DNA of 64,000 bases from Bacteroidia bacterium (GTDB taxonomy: Bacteria > Bacteroidota > Bacteroidia > J057). Each line of letters starts with the position of its first letter. The first letter of the stretch is position 1. The notes below the pieces were generated by a model. It was not told the DNA's origin and ran no database searches. It saw only the letters and a list, made by a program, of their open reading frames with translations. This document shows positions 53,219 through 61,880 of the stretch, in pieces. A program made the translations under genes and the position numbers. The stretch spans positions 30,011 to 94,010 of the forward strand of contig JAIBAH010000006.1 in NCBI GenBank assembly GCA_019695295.1, in the 5' to 3' direction.

Positions 53219-53731
53219 CTAAATCCCAAATATTTTACGCCAGTTTCCGGCTTCGGAAGGCTGCATTCTGCCCGATAAAATCATCCGCAGTTCCCTTCTT
53301 GTCATTGCGGATTGATAAAGCTCTTTTTCCTCATCGGATTCAGGCTCAACCTGATTTACCGGAATCGGATTACCAGACTGGTCCACTGCGACAAATGTAT
53401 AGTAGGCGGAGTTGGATTTGCGTTTTTCTTCTGTCTGAAGATTTTCAGCCCAGACATCCACTTTCACCTCCATAGACGAAGTAAAACAACGGGTTACTTT
53501 TGATTCCAGAATCACGACTTCTCCTAATTTAATGGGAGATTTAAATTCCACAAAATCCACAGAAACAGTAACGACAATCCGGTTAGAGCATTTCTGAGCA
53601 GAAATTGCAGTGATAATATCCATCCAGTGCAGGAGTTTTCCTCCCATGAGGTTTCCTAATGTATTGGTATCATTCGGCAAAACGAGCTCTGTACGGGAAA
53701 CAAAAGTATCAGCAATTTTTTTAGTACGCAT
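53219..53731 (-). CDS. Acyl-CoA thioesterase, hotdog fold
   Basis: A 170-residue protein of the YciA/ACOT cytosolic thioesterase type. The key motif is LPNDTNTLGNLMGGKLLHWMD with catalytic Asn/Asp residues, then SNRIVVTVSVDFVEFKSPIK and GEVVILESKVTRCFTSSMEV, the usual hotdog helix and strands, and YYTFVAVD on the last strand. It hydrolyses acyl-CoA to free acid and CoA; chain-length preference cannot be read. Length is typical of the single-domain forms. It lies upstream of the lipase-like gene but with a 123-base gap and a possible terminator, so the two are probably separate units. Confidence 0.88.
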   Translation of the reverse strand: MRTKKIADTFVSRTELVLPNDTNTLGNLMGGKLLHWMDIITAISAQKCSNRIVVTVSVDFVEFKSPIKLGEVVILESKVTRCFTSSMEVKVDVWAENLQTEEKRKSNSAYYTFVAVDQSGNPIPVNQVEPESDEEKELYQSAMTRRELRMILSGRMQPSEAGNWRKIFGI

Positions 53732-53863
53732 GTTTGTTTTTATTTGATAATCAGTCTGGTTTATTACAAACCGGTTTTATTCACAAAATGTTGAAAAATA
53801 ATATTCGGAAATTCTGCTGCAAAATTGCATCTTTGTGTCCACATTCACAAATAATTTCGATTT

Positions 53864-54658
53864 ATGCAGGCTTATCTGGATTTATTAAGACACGTAATGG
53901 AAAACGGGACCGATAAAGGAGACAGAACCGGTACAGGAACAAGAAGTATTTTCGGGCATCAGCTGCGCTTTAATCTTCAGGAAGGTTTCCCCCTGGTTAC
54001 CACCAAAAAAGTACATCTTAAATCCATCATTTATGAGCTGATATGGTTTCTCAAAGGAGAAAGCAATATCCGTTTTCTCAAAGAAAATAAAGTAAGAATC
54101 TGGGATCCGTGGGCAGATGAAGACGGAGAGTTAGGACCTGTTTATGGCGTTCAGTGGAGAAGCTGGAAAGGGGCGGACGGCACTACCTTTGATCAGATTC
54201 AGGCTTTGCTTGATGAGATTAAAAAAAATCCAAACTCCCGCAGACTCATTGTCAATGCCTGGAATGTAGCAGAAGTTGATAATATGGCCTTGCCTCCATG
54301 TCATACGATGTTTCAGTTTTATATCGCTGACGGCAAACTCTCCTGTCAGTTGTACCAGCGTAGTGCCGATTTATTTATCGGAGTGCCTTTCAATATCGCT
54401 TCCTATGCGCTGCTTACGATGATGGTTGCCCATGTGACAGGGTATGAACCCGGCGATTTCATTCATACATTTGGTGACGCTCATATCTACTATAATCATT
54501 TTGACCAGGTAAATGAGCAGCTCAGCCGCAAGCCTTACCCTTTGCCTCAGATGAAAATCAATCCGGAGGTAAAATCCCTTTTTGAGTTCCGTTATGAGGA
54601 TTTTGAGTTAACGAATTATGTCTCTCATCCGGCAATTTCAGCACCAGTTGCCGTTTAA
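53864..54658 (+). CDS. thyA: Thymidylate synthase
   Basis: A 264-residue enzyme, exactly the length of E. coli ThyA, that methylates dUMP to dTMP using methylenetetrahydrofolate. The nucleophile is Cys146 in [11 protein letters not shown], the same number as in E. coli. [19 protein letters not shown] is the phosphate-binding region with the conserved Arg, and [32 protein letters not shown] and the terminal APVAV are all family-typical. No folA is adjacent, although thyA-folA is the common pairing; instead a PARG-like gene follows after 14 bases and is probably cotranscribed. Confidence 0.96.
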   Translation: MQAYLDLLRHVMENGTDKGDRTGTGTRSIFGHQLRFNLQEGFPLVTTKKVHLKSIIYELIWFLKGESNIRFLKENKVRIWDPWADEDGELGPVYGVQWRSWKGADGTTFDQIQALLDEIKKNPNSRRLIVNAWNVAEVDNMALPPCHTMFQFYIADGKLSCQLYQRSADLFIGVPFNIASYALLTMMVAHVTGYEPGDFIHTFGDAHIYYNHFDQVNEQLSRKPYPLPQMKINPEVKSLFEFRYEDFELTNYVSHPAISAPVAV

Positions 54659-54672
54659 TCAATATTCAGTAA

Positions 54673-55515
54673 ATGAGCAGAGACGACAGAGCAAAAACCG
54701 GAAGAGAAACGCTTGCTATTCTGGAAGATGGGTATTATATCAGCTCCAGAGGTAAAAAGGTAGAAATCAAAGAGGCTACGGAAGCCGCTATTCAGGGAAG
54801 TATTCATTATCCTGAGAATTCCTTTGAGAGTGTTTTTGAGCGAAGGGACGAAATTCTCAGATTAAATTCTCCCCGCAAAACTGTATTCGGGGTAAACCTG
54901 CTTTCCTCTCTTGAAGCCTCTTATAAACTCCTCGCAGAAGCGCCCAAAGTGCTTTGCCTGAATTTTGCTTCGGCGAAAAACCCAGGAGGCGGATTTTTAG
55001 GTGGTGCTCAGGCTCAGGAAGAAAGTCTCGCCCGTTCCTCTGCATTATATCCCTGTATCGCACAAATGAAAGCGATGTACACTTCTAACCGTTTGTACAG
55101 AAGTACTTTGTACCATGACGATATGATTTATTCTCCGGATGTACCGGTTTTCAGAAATGACAATGCAGAACTGCTGGAAAATCCCTATCCGGTTTCTTTC
55201 ATCACCGCACCTGCCGTAAATTACGGAACAATGAGTAACAGCGAAAAAGACAAAGCAGATAAGGTAATGCTAAACAGAACAGAGAAACTCCTTTCTGTTG
55301 CAATTATACATAATCACAGACATCTCGTTCTGGGAGCCTGGGGTTGTGGCGTTTTCCGGAATAATCCGGAGAGGGTAGCAGGATATTTCCGTCATCATCT
55401 GATAGAAAATCCGCTTTTCAATGCCTTTTTTGAGAAAATTGTATTTGCTATTCTTGCGGCATCGGAAGACAATGCAAATGCCCGCCCTTTTATAAAGGCC
55501 TTTGGAAGAAAATAA
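54673..55515 (+). CDS. TIGR02452/DUF2263 family protein, PARG-like macrodomain (280 aa)
   Basis: A bacterial-type poly(ADP-ribose) glycohydrolase-like protein. The signature is NPGGGFLGGAQAQEESLARSS, the GGG-x(6-8)-QEE catalytic loop of PARG, with Gln115 and Glu116-Glu117. The family N-terminal start (TGRETLAILEDGYY) and the later VLGAWGCGVFRNNPERVA are also typical. Enzymes of this type remove ADP-ribose from proteins or nucleic acids. Its partner ADP-ribosyltransferase is not in the window. It starts 14 bases after thyA and its stop is only 6 bases from that of the convergent purS, so it shares the thyA transcript. A direct link to thymidine metabolism is inference only. Confidence 0.8.
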   Translation: MSRDDRAKTGRETLAILEDGYYISSRGKKVEIKEATEAAIQGSIHYPENSFESVFERRDEILRLNSPRKTVFGVNLLSSLEASYKLLAEAPKVLCLNFASAKNPGGGFLGGAQAQEESLARSSALYPCIAQMKAMYTSNRLYRSTLYHDDMIYSPDVPVFRNDNAELLENPYPVSFITAPAVNYGTMSNSEKDKADKVMLNRTEKLLSVAIIHNHRHLVLGAWGCGVFRNNPERVAGYFRHHLIENPLFNAFFEKIVFAILAASEDNANARPFIKAFGRK

Positions 55516-55521
55516 ACCGGA

Positions 55522-55770
55522 TTAAGACAATACCTCAAACCGGAATACTTCCGTTACCGAGTTTGCCAGTAGCTTCCGGCTGGCTTCCTGTACTTTTGCT
55601 TCCGCTTCTTCCTTGCTGTCGGCTTCGATTGCCAATTCTACCCTTCTGCCTACTCTTACACTTTCAACATTCTGAAAACCAAGGTTTTTTAATCCGTTCA
55701 GGGTAGCTTTTCCCTGTGGGTCCAGAATTTCAGGGCGGGGCATAATATGTACTACAGCTTTAAATTGCAT
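55522..55770 (-). CDS. purS: Phosphoribosylformylglycinamidine synthase subunit PurS
   Basis: An 82-residue ferredoxin-like fold protein (MQFKAVVHIMPRPEILDPQG, then KNLGFQNVESVRVGRRVELA). PurS bridges the small PurL and PurQ in the three-subunit enzyme that makes FGAM in purine synthesis. No purL, purQ or purC is nearby, so here it is a lone gene; whether the genome has the small-PurL form cannot be judged from this window. A -7 element lies at 55819-55826, 49 bases before the ATG, supporting separate expression from ftsE upstream. Confidence 0.88.
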   Translation of the reverse strand: MQFKAVVHIMPRPEILDPQGKATLNGLKNLGFQNVESVRVGRRVELAIEADSKEEAEAKVQEASRKLLANSVTEVFRFEVLS

Positions 55771-55818
55771 AATCTATGATTTTTTATGAGAGGATAAATG
55801 ATAAATCTTTTTCAGGTG

Positions 55819-55826
55819 CAAAATTA
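55819..55826 (-). promoter_or_regulatory. Probable -7 element of purS
   Basis: The minus strand reads TAATTTTG, a perfect -7 match. The nearest TTTG is 23 bases upstream, longer than ideal, so the promoter is tentative. Confidence 0.45.
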
Positions 55827-55840
55827 GGAAAAATTTAAAT

Positions 55841-56548
55841 CTAATCGTACAAATCTTTCAGTAATTGTTCTGAACGGGAATATTCCAGTACTGTTTTGCC
55901 TGTAATATGTAAGGCCCTTGCCGGGTACCTCTTCAGCAGAATATGCTCATGGGTCACCATCAGGATTGCAGTGCCCGAAAGGTTGATTTTGCGGAGCAGT
56001 TCCATTATCGTATCGGTCATTTCCGGGTCGAGGTTTCCCGTAGGTTCATCGGCTATGAGCAAAAGCGGATCATTAATCAGGGCTCTTGCAATTACGACTC
56101 TCTGCTGCTCGCCTCCCGAAAGCTGATGAGGCATTGCCTTTTCTTTTCCGTTCAGGCCTACTTTTTCCATCACTTCCTGTATCCTTGCACTGATTTTGGA
56201 CTCCTGAGTCCAGCCTGAGGCTCTGAGGCAAAAAGAAATATTGTCATATACATTTCTGTCCGGCAGCAGCTGAAAATCCTGGAATACAATCCCCAGTTTT
56301 CTTCTCAGAAAAGGAATCTGATTCTGGGAAATGTTTCCAAGGTCAAAGTCTCCGAAAATAATTTTACCTGAATCCGGTTTTTGGTCTGCATAAATCATTT
56401 TCAGCAACGTACTTTTTCCTGAACCGGTTTTTCCGATGATATACAAAAACTCTCCCAAATGCACATTAAAACTTACATTTTCAAGGATTGTTTTCCCGTG
56501 AAAGGATTTGGCAACATTTTCAAAGGTTAATATTCTGCGAGTTTCCAT
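55841..56548 (-). CDS. ftsE: Cell-division ABC transporter ATP-binding protein FtsE
   Basis: A 235-residue ABC ATPase. Walker A is GKTGSGKST, the Q loop is VFQDFQLLPDRNVYDNI (a run specific for FtsE-like proteins), the signature is LSGGEQQRV, Walker B is LLIADEPTGNLDP and the H-loop is MVTHEH. FtsE with membrane FtsX activates murein hydrolases at the division septum. No ftsX is adjacent, which is common in Bacteroidota where ftsX lies elsewhere; LolD-type export is the main alternative. It starts 14 bases after the phosphatase gene in the same direction, so the two are probably cotranscribed. Confidence 0.82.
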   Translation of the reverse strand: METRRILTFENVAKSFHGKTILENVSFNVHLGEFLYIIGKTGSGKSTLLKMIYADQKPDSGKIIFGDFDLGNISQNQIPFLRRKLGIVFQDFQLLPDRNVYDNISFCLRASGWTQESKISARIQEVMEKVGLNGKEKAMPHQLSGGEQQRVVIARALINDPLLLIADEPTGNLDPEMTDTIMELLRKINLSGTAILMVTHEHILLKRYPARALHITGKTVLEYSRSEQLLKDLYD

Positions 56549-56561
56549 GATTTATTACTGA

Positions 56562-58208
56562 TTAATGTTGCAGGATAGCCTGAATGGGTTCGCCTGTAGA
56601 TGCATTGGGAAGAGGAATATTCAGAATAAAAGACAACGTAGGCGCAATATCGGTAATTCTTCTGTACTCAGAGATTGTACCTGCCGGAATTTTCCAACCG
56701 TACCAAAGCATAGGAACATGTGTATCATAATTATAATACGAGCCATGCGTAGTGCCGGTTTTACCATATTCCAGCCATCCGGGAGCATATTTTACCACGA
56801 GGTCTCCGGAACGCGCCGGCAAAAACCCGTTTTTAATTTTTTTATTCAATATTTCGGTATAATCCTGATTTGCAATATCATAACCATTCAGTACTCCGGT
56901 TACACCAGCCTGACTCATCAGGAATTCTATCGATTTTTCCTCCAGTTCTTTTGCATTCACGTAAAATTTTTTCATCCTTTCCTTATTAAAATATACCTGA
57001 TCATTGGTAATCGTAGTGATGATTGAGTCCCCGTAGAATGGTTTCAGAAAACGTCCGAGCCCGGCCTTGAGGGAATCCAGACGGTAATTGCCCGCCGGAA
57101 TCCGGTTGTCATTCATATACGTAGTATTGTATGCGCCTCCGTGGTCAGCGGTGAGAAAAATCAGATAATCTTTTTGTCCCACATTTTTATCCAGAAATGC
57201 CATAAAATCTGCCAGATTCCTGTCAAGTCTCAGGTAAGTATCTTCTGTTTCGATTGCATTAGTACCAAACTGATGTCCAACGTAGTCCGTAGAAGAAAAA
57301 CTCACTGCGAGTAAATCCGGATATTCATCCTGTCCCAGTTTTTCGCCGGTAATCGCTTCCATCGCAAATTCACAGGTAAGGGAGTTTCCAAAAGGCGTTG
57401 CCGCCAGCAATCCTACACCGGACAATTTTGCTATCTCCGGAAGATTATGTGGAAATACCGGTTTGGTTTCATTTTTGAAAAGCCCTTCGTAAGCCGTTTC
57501 ATCGGGGGTACTTTCCGTATAGCTTTCGATTGGCAGGAGGGTTTCCCAGGGTTTGGAAAGATATTCCTGCGCTTTGCCTTTTGCGTTGAAATCCTTCACC
57601 CACTGAGGCAAATCCGTCATATAGTAGGTACTCGTCATCCAGTTTCCGCTGCTTTTTCCATCAAACCAATAAGCGGCATCCGGCATATGCCCGGCCGGTA
57701 AAATCGCCCCTCTGTCCTTGATTGCAATCCCGATTACTTTTGATTTTTTTTGATAGGCAAGCCGAAGTTCATCTGAAATATTGGAGGACATCAGTCTTTT
57801 GGGAGACATCATACCGGAAAGTACGTTTCCTCCTACCGCCGACACCGATAAATCCTCAGAGCAATAAACCATTTTCTTTTCTTCTCTTGAATACCAGTCG
57901 TTTGCCACAATTCCGTGATAAGCAGGAGTAGTGCCGGCATAGACCGAAGCGTGGCCGGGTCCTGTATAAGTGGGGACATAATTATAATGTGCGTTTTCGC
58001 AGTTCAATCCGCCTTTGACTAATCGCCGGAAACCGTTTTCTGAAAATTTACTCCAGTAACGCATGAGATAATCATACCGCATCTGATCCACCACAATCCC
58101 TACTACCAGTTTCGGGGGGGTATTCGGACGGGTAACAGAGGAAAACTGCTGAGAAAATCCCGCTACGGATAGTATCAGAAGGAAAACTGTGTATAAAAAT
58201 GATTTCAT
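56562..58208 (-). CDS. PafA-like alkaline phosphatase family protein
   Basis: A 548-residue exported phosphatase, almost exactly the length of the Flavobacterium PafA enzyme (546). I chose the ATG at 58208 (MKSFLYTVFLLILSVAGFSQ), which opens the signal peptide; the frame extends upstream to 58274. The first metal Asp is in VVGIVVDQMRYD and the nucleophile Thr in YVPTYTGPGHASVYAG. Later metal sites are SFSSTDYVGHQFG, LTADHGGAYNT and the final TGTTHGSYYNYDTHVPML. The enzyme probably releases phosphate from phosphomonoesters in the periplasm. Shares a transcript with ftsE. Confidence 0.88.
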   Translation of the reverse strand: MKSFLYTVFLLILSVAGFSQQFSSVTRPNTPPKLVVGIVVDQMRYDYLMRYWSKFSENGFRRLVKGGLNCENAHYNYVPTYTGPGHASVYAGTTPAYHGIVANDWYSREEKKMVYCSEDLSVSAVGGNVLSGMMSPKRLMSSNISDELRLAYQKKSKVIGIAIKDRGAILPAGHMPDAAYWFDGKSSGNWMTSTYYMTDLPQWVKDFNAKGKAQEYLSKPWETLLPIESYTESTPDETAYEGLFKNETKPVFPHNLPEIAKLSGVGLLAATPFGNSLTCEFAMEAITGEKLGQDEYPDLLAVSFSSTDYVGHQFGTNAIETEDTYLRLDRNLADFMAFLDKNVGQKDYLIFLTADHGGAYNTTYMNDNRIPAGNYRLDSLKAGLGRFLKPFYGDSIITTITNDQVYFNKERMKKFYVNAKELEEKSIEFLMSQAGVTGVLNGYDIANQDYTEILNKKIKNGFLPARSGDLVVKYAPGWLEYGKTGTTHGSYYNYDTHVPMLWYGWKIPAGTISEYRRITDIAPTLSFILNIPLPNASTGEPIQAILQH

Positions 58209-58533
58209 TTTACTTTTTATATTTATCATGCAAATTAATACTTTTTTTCTGAATAATCCGATGAAAAGAAGCAATAACCGACATTCTTAAACTTCAGACG
58301 CCTGATTATCAGCAGATATTATCATTTTATTATCCTTTCAGTCTATAAAAAAATATGCACAGTTTGCCCTACTTTCTGCACAGAAATCCGCTTTGTGGGG
58401 ACAGTAAAAAAGAGAAAGGAAAAGTTTTTGTAAATTGCAGCACTTTTCAGGACAACCTCTGCCAGCGTTCTTTTCAATACAGAAATGAATCCGGAGAAAA
58501 GCAGAATATTCCTTAATAAAAGACTATTTTAAT
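58209..58533. other. Divergent intergenic region, nothing identified
   Basis: About 325 bases between the phosphatase and the Ig-like lipoprotein genes. TAAATTGC near 58430 and TTAATTTG on the minus strand near 58230 resemble -7 elements with mismatches. No gene, terminator or repeat was recognised. Confidence 0.45.
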
Positions 58534-60276
58534 ATGATTTTATCTCGTTTTTCTTTCATATTTTTCTGCATTCTGCTTCTGACAGGTGCGGGTTGTGCAG
58601 TACAGACTTCTCCCATGGGCGGCCCGCCGGATAAAACGCCTCCCAAAATCGAGCGGGCAAAACCCCTGAATCAAACGCTTAACTTCAAAGAGAAATCCAT
58701 TACAATTCATACAGACAGTTATCTTAAACCGGTCACTTATGGAAAAGAAGTGTTTATTTCTCCCCTTTTGAATACTCCTCCCAAAATTTCGGTTTTCGAC
58801 AGGCGGATTGTCATTAAATTTCAGGATACTCTCAGGCCCAATACTACTTATGTGGTTACCTGCTCGGATTTAACGGATAATTTCTCCGGGCAAAAAACCG
58901 AACAACAGTTTACCTACGCTTTTAGTACCGGCTCTGTACTGGACAGCATGAAAATTACCGGAAAAGTAATAGACGGAGTCACAGGGGTGGGAGAAAAGGA
59001 AATGAGTGTGCTTTTATTTGATACTGACAGTATAAAAGGAAACGACTTCTTTGGAAAAAGACCTGATTATCTTGCCAAAACCGACGCTTCGGGGCAATTT
59101 GTACTTTCTAATCTGAAAAAGAAAAAATACCGTATTTTCAGCCTCAAAGACAATGACCAATCCAATACTTTTAATCAAAAAAATGAAAAAATCGGACTGG
59201 ACACCATTCCTTTTGTCGTTTTTGGAGATACCGGTTCTTCGGTAGTACATACGATTATCAGTTTTACTCAGGATGAACAGCCGCCATTGCTGAAAGGATA
59301 CGAATGGACAGGAAAAGATGCTCTGCTCACAGACTGGAGCGAAAATGTTCTTACAGACAGTATCCGAATCTTTATAAGTGATACCCTCAAAACCCATAAA
59401 ACCCGGATTCAGGACTTTGTCATTCTCTCAGAGAAAAAACAACTTTTTTTTCAGATGCCCCGTACCCGTCAGGAATATAGTACACTCATTTTCGAAAATA
59501 TCAAAGATAGCCTGAATAACCGGTCAGATACATCTCTTTTTATCGTACCCAAAAACATCATGAATCTTAAAGAAAAGCCCCTTTTACAAAAACCCGTTTA
59601 TCGCTTTGATTCCCTTCGTTACGAATGGCTTTTTGCGGAGACCCTTCCGGATTCTTTACTGTCTTATATTTATGTAACAGACTCTGCCGGCAGAACTCTT
59701 TCCAAAGATAGTGTTTCGCTGATTGCCAAAGGACTAAAAGGAAGCCTTTCTTTCCGGTATCCCGGCAATCTCCCTTCAAAAATGCGTTTGAAAATGAAGG
59801 GAGAAATATTTGCACAAAAAGACACCGTCTTTTCTTTTCCGGTTCCGCTTCCGGACTCTGCTCAGTACGGCACACTCAATGGGAAAGTGGTAACGGAAGG
59901 ATATGAAGGAAAAATTGTACTTATTCTGAATACAGGCGGAGGAGCGGGCAAGTCAAAGGAAAATACGGCTGTGACCGGGACGACCTATGTTTTATATAAC
60001 CGGAACTTTGACCTGAAAAATATGCCTCCCGGCGCATACAGCGTAAAGGTGATTTTTGATGCAGACGGAAACGGCTGCTGGACTCCCGGCTCTCTGAAAT
60101 CCGGAAGGCTTCCTGAAAAAATTTACTCCCCAAAGGAAACCATCAGTATCCGTGCAAACTGGGACCTCGACAAACAGGAAATTATCGCTCCTTTTGTTTC
60201 CAGAAGTGCCGAAGGTGGCGGGAAAGGTGGCGGGAAACCCCTGCCTGCCGAAGAGAAAAAAGAGGGTAAGAAGTAA
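58534..60276 (+). CDS. Ig-like domain lipoprotein, Bacteroidota type (580 aa)
   Basis: A lipoprotein signal ends in the lipobox LLTGAGCA with the lipidated Cys near residue 22. The mature start SPMGGPPDKTPPKIERAKP is the hallmark of a Bacteroidota family with a Big_5-type Ig-like domain (about 30-130, ending TYAFSTGSVLDS). A second beta-sandwich follows (KITGKVIDGVTGVGEKEMSV), and near residue 500 a short segment DADGNGCWTPG may bind calcium. The C-terminus is Gly/Lys/Glu-rich. It probably sits in the outer membrane facing the surface or periplasm. Function unknown. Single gene; a promoter-operator region for the next gene pair lies downstream. Confidence 0.8.
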   Translation: MILSRFSFIFFCILLLTGAGCAVQTSPMGGPPDKTPPKIERAKPLNQTLNFKEKSITIHTDSYLKPVTYGKEVFISPLLNTPPKISVFDRRIVIKFQDTLRPNTTYVVTCSDLTDNFSGQKTEQQFTYAFSTGSVLDSMKITGKVIDGVTGVGEKEMSVLLFDTDSIKGNDFFGKRPDYLAKTDASGQFVLSNLKKKKYRIFSLKDNDQSNTFNQKNEKIGLDTIPFVVFGDTGSSVVHTIISFTQDEQPPLLKGYEWTGKDALLTDWSENVLTDSIRIFISDTLKTHKTRIQDFVILSEKKQLFFQMPRTRQEYSTLIFENIKDSLNNRSDTSLFIVPKNIMNLKEKPLLQKPVYRFDSLRYEWLFAETLPDSLLSYIYVTDSAGRTLSKDSVSLIAKGLKGSLSFRYPGNLPSKMRLKMKGEIFAQKDTVFSFPVPLPDSAQYGTLNGKVVTEGYEGKIVLILNTGGGAGKSKENTAVTGTTYVLYNRNFDLKNMPPGAYSVKVIFDADGNGCWTPGSLKSGRLPEKIYSPKETISIRANWDLDKQEIIAPFVSRSAEGGGKGGGKPLPAEEKKEGKK

Positions 60277-60313
60277 AAAACTATACGGGTTAATACGTAT
60301 TTTTAGGCAATAA

Positions 60314-60345
60314 TTTGCTAAGAATAATTTTACGCATTATATTTG
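60314..60345 (+). promoter_or_regulatory. Promoter of the pseudokinase/response-regulator operon
   Basis: TTTG at 60314-60317, 20 bases, TATATTTG at 60338-60345: a full consensus match. The predicted start is near 60352, leaving a long leader of about 140 bases before the ATG at 60495. Confidence 0.7.
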
Positions 60346-60356
60346 ATGTCGTTATT

Positions 60357-60385
60357 CATGATTAAAACCCTGTAGTTTAATCATG
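60357..60385. promoter_or_regulatory. Perfect inverted repeat, candidate operator
   Basis: CATGATTAAA (60357-60366) and TTTAATCATG (60376-60385) are perfectly inverted around a 9-base spacer. The repeat lies in the first transcribed bases after the promoter at 60314-60345, a position where a bound dimer would block transcription. It could alternatively form a small RNA hairpin in the leader. Confidence 0.6.
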
Positions 60386-60494
60386 TAAATCTGACAGGAT
60401 ACTATTGATAATTATCTCTTTTTTCAAGATAAATATCTTTATTTCAATTTAGTTTTTTGTTTCTCTTTTTAAAGTTAAATCAAACATCGACACC

Positions 60495-61115
60495 ATGTAT
60501 GAAGCCAATACAGATCTGCTTTTCGAACAGTTTATCAAACAGCTGGAAGACGAGAAAAAATATATTTCATGTGAAGTACTTGAGCACATTAACCATGAAT
60601 TAGTTTCTTTGAAAAAAAATACTCAGGAAAATACAGATACTGACAGAAAAATCGATTCCATTATCGGACAAATCAGAAAGGTCAGTTCAGAATTACGTCC
60701 GGTATTGTTTGAAGAGGTAGGCTTAAAAATCAGTATTGAGCAGTTTATCCAGCCTTTGCAGGATAAACATGATTTGTTCATTACTACGGATATCCGGTAT
60801 AAGAAAGAACTGGGTAAAGACCACGAGCTTCAGATTTACCGAATCATTCAGGCTGCACTTTGGGACATCATCTCAAGGGCAAAAGCCAAAGCGGTAAAAA
60901 TTTCTGTCGTCTCTCAACCTGGTGAAGTTTTAGTTACCCTGAAAGACAATAGCTTCAGGTTTGAAAGGGAGAATGAACTCCGAAAAGCATACAATCCCGG
61001 CGGGTTATCTGTCATCATCGCTCGCAGTAAAGCCATAGGCGGAAAAACCATGATTCAATCCGGAAATGACGGAACCTCCCTTATGATTAGTATTCCAATT
61101 CCCTTAAAAAAATGA
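60495..61115 (+). CDS. Degenerate NarX-type histidine kinase (probable pseudokinase, 206 aa)
   Basis: It aligns by eye with the HisKA_3 plus ATPase core of NarX/DegS kinases and has no membrane span. The dimerisation part is clear (QIRKVSSELRPVLFEEVGLK), but at the phosphoacceptor position of the usual ELHD motif it reads E27-V-L29-E30, so Leu replaces His and Glu replaces Asp. In the ATPase N box, where QEAL-N---HA is usual, it has QAALWDIISRA: the Glu is Ala120, the Asn Asp124 and the His Arg128. G1 reads DNS rather than DNG. It is unlikely to autophosphorylate, yet the rest is well kept. The stop overlaps the start of the response regulator by 4 bases (ATGA). Confidence 0.78.
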   Translation: MYEANTDLLFEQFIKQLEDEKKYISCEVLEHINHELVSLKKNTQENTDTDRKIDSIIGQIRKVSSELRPVLFEEVGLKISIEQFIQPLQDKHDLFITTDIRYKKELGKDHELQIYRIIQAALWDIISRAKAKAVKISVVSQPGEVLVTLKDNSFRFERENELRKAYNPGGLSVIIARSKAIGGKTMIQSGNDGTSLMISIPIPLKK

Positions 61116-61729
61116 CGACTTTCCTTATTGCAGATGATCACCCTTTTATCCTTATAGGAACCAAAACTTTTGTTGAGTCTCTTGGATACCATGTATCCGA
61201 AACGTGTACCAACGGGCTTACCGCCTTGAATCTGATTCTTTCTAAAAAGCCGGATATTGCTATTCTTGACATCAGTATGCCGGGAATATCCGGTCTGGAA
61301 CTGCTGGAAAGGCTGCGAAAAGAACAGGTCACTACTAAAGTTATTTTACTGACGATGCATAATGAAATGTCAGTGTTTATTAAAGCCAAAGAACTGGGAG
61401 CAAAGGGATACGTACTGAAGGAAAATACAACGGAAGAACTCAGTGACTGTATTCAGCAGGTTCTCTCAGGCAAAACGTATGTCAGTAGCAGACTCAATGC
61501 ATATACTTCCCCTGAGGGTGAAGAAAATAACCCCGGAGACACCCTGACTTTTGCCGAAAGGAAAATCATCAAAATGATTGCGGAGCAACGTCCCAGTGCT
61601 GAAATTGCCGAAATGTTATTTATCTCTGAAAGAACGGTAGAAGTACACCGCAGAAATATTATCCGGAAGCTTCAGCTTCCCAAAGAAAAAAATGCCCTTC
61701 TGATCTGGGCTTTAAAAAACATAAAATAA
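61112..61729 (+). CDS. NarL/LuxR-family response regulator
   Basis: A 205-residue regulator. The receiver domain keeps all key residues: Asp8-Asp9, phosphoacceptor Asp53 (IAILDISMPG), Thr81 and Lys103 (GYVLKEN). The C-terminal LuxR helix-turn-helix is TFAERKIIKMIAEQRPSAEI followed by AEMLFISERTVEVHRRNII. It should bind DNA as a dimer when phosphorylated. Its ATG lies inside the stop of the upstream degenerate kinase (ATGA overlap), so the two are translated in a coupled way. It is a natural candidate to bind the inverted repeat at 60357-60385 and control its own operon. The NAD synthetase gene follows 150 bases later. Confidence 0.92.
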   Translation: MTTFLIADDHPFILIGTKTFVESLGYHVSETCTNGLTALNLILSKKPDIAILDISMPGISGLELLERLRKEQVTTKVILLTMHNEMSVFIKAKELGAKGYVLKENTTEELSDCIQQVLSGKTYVSSRLNAYTSPEGEENNPGDTLTFAERKIIKMIAEQRPSAEIAEMLFISERTVEVHRRNIIRKLQLPKEKNALLIWALKNIK

Positions 61730-61847
61730 CCCGCTATCTAACCATTTTTCCGGATATAATCCCCTGATTTATAAAAACAGGTCAGGATTTTCGTAATTTC
61801 TTTCCGGATATTTCCTGTAATCATTTTCCCTTTCCCGTAAAATATCG

Positions 61848-61855
61848 TAATTTTG
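61848..61855 (+). promoter_or_regulatory. Probable -7 element of nadE
   Basis: TAATTTTG at 61848-61855 lies 25 bases before the ATG at 61881. No TTTG partner at the expected distance; T-rich sequence is there instead. Confidence 0.45.
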
Positions 61856-61880
61856 CAAAAAACATTTCAGAAAGGAACCC

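Noticed and set aside
60495..61115. Active histidine kinase annotation
   Set aside because: The fold is right, but the phosphoacceptor and N-box residues are replaced, so an active-kinase call is not supported.
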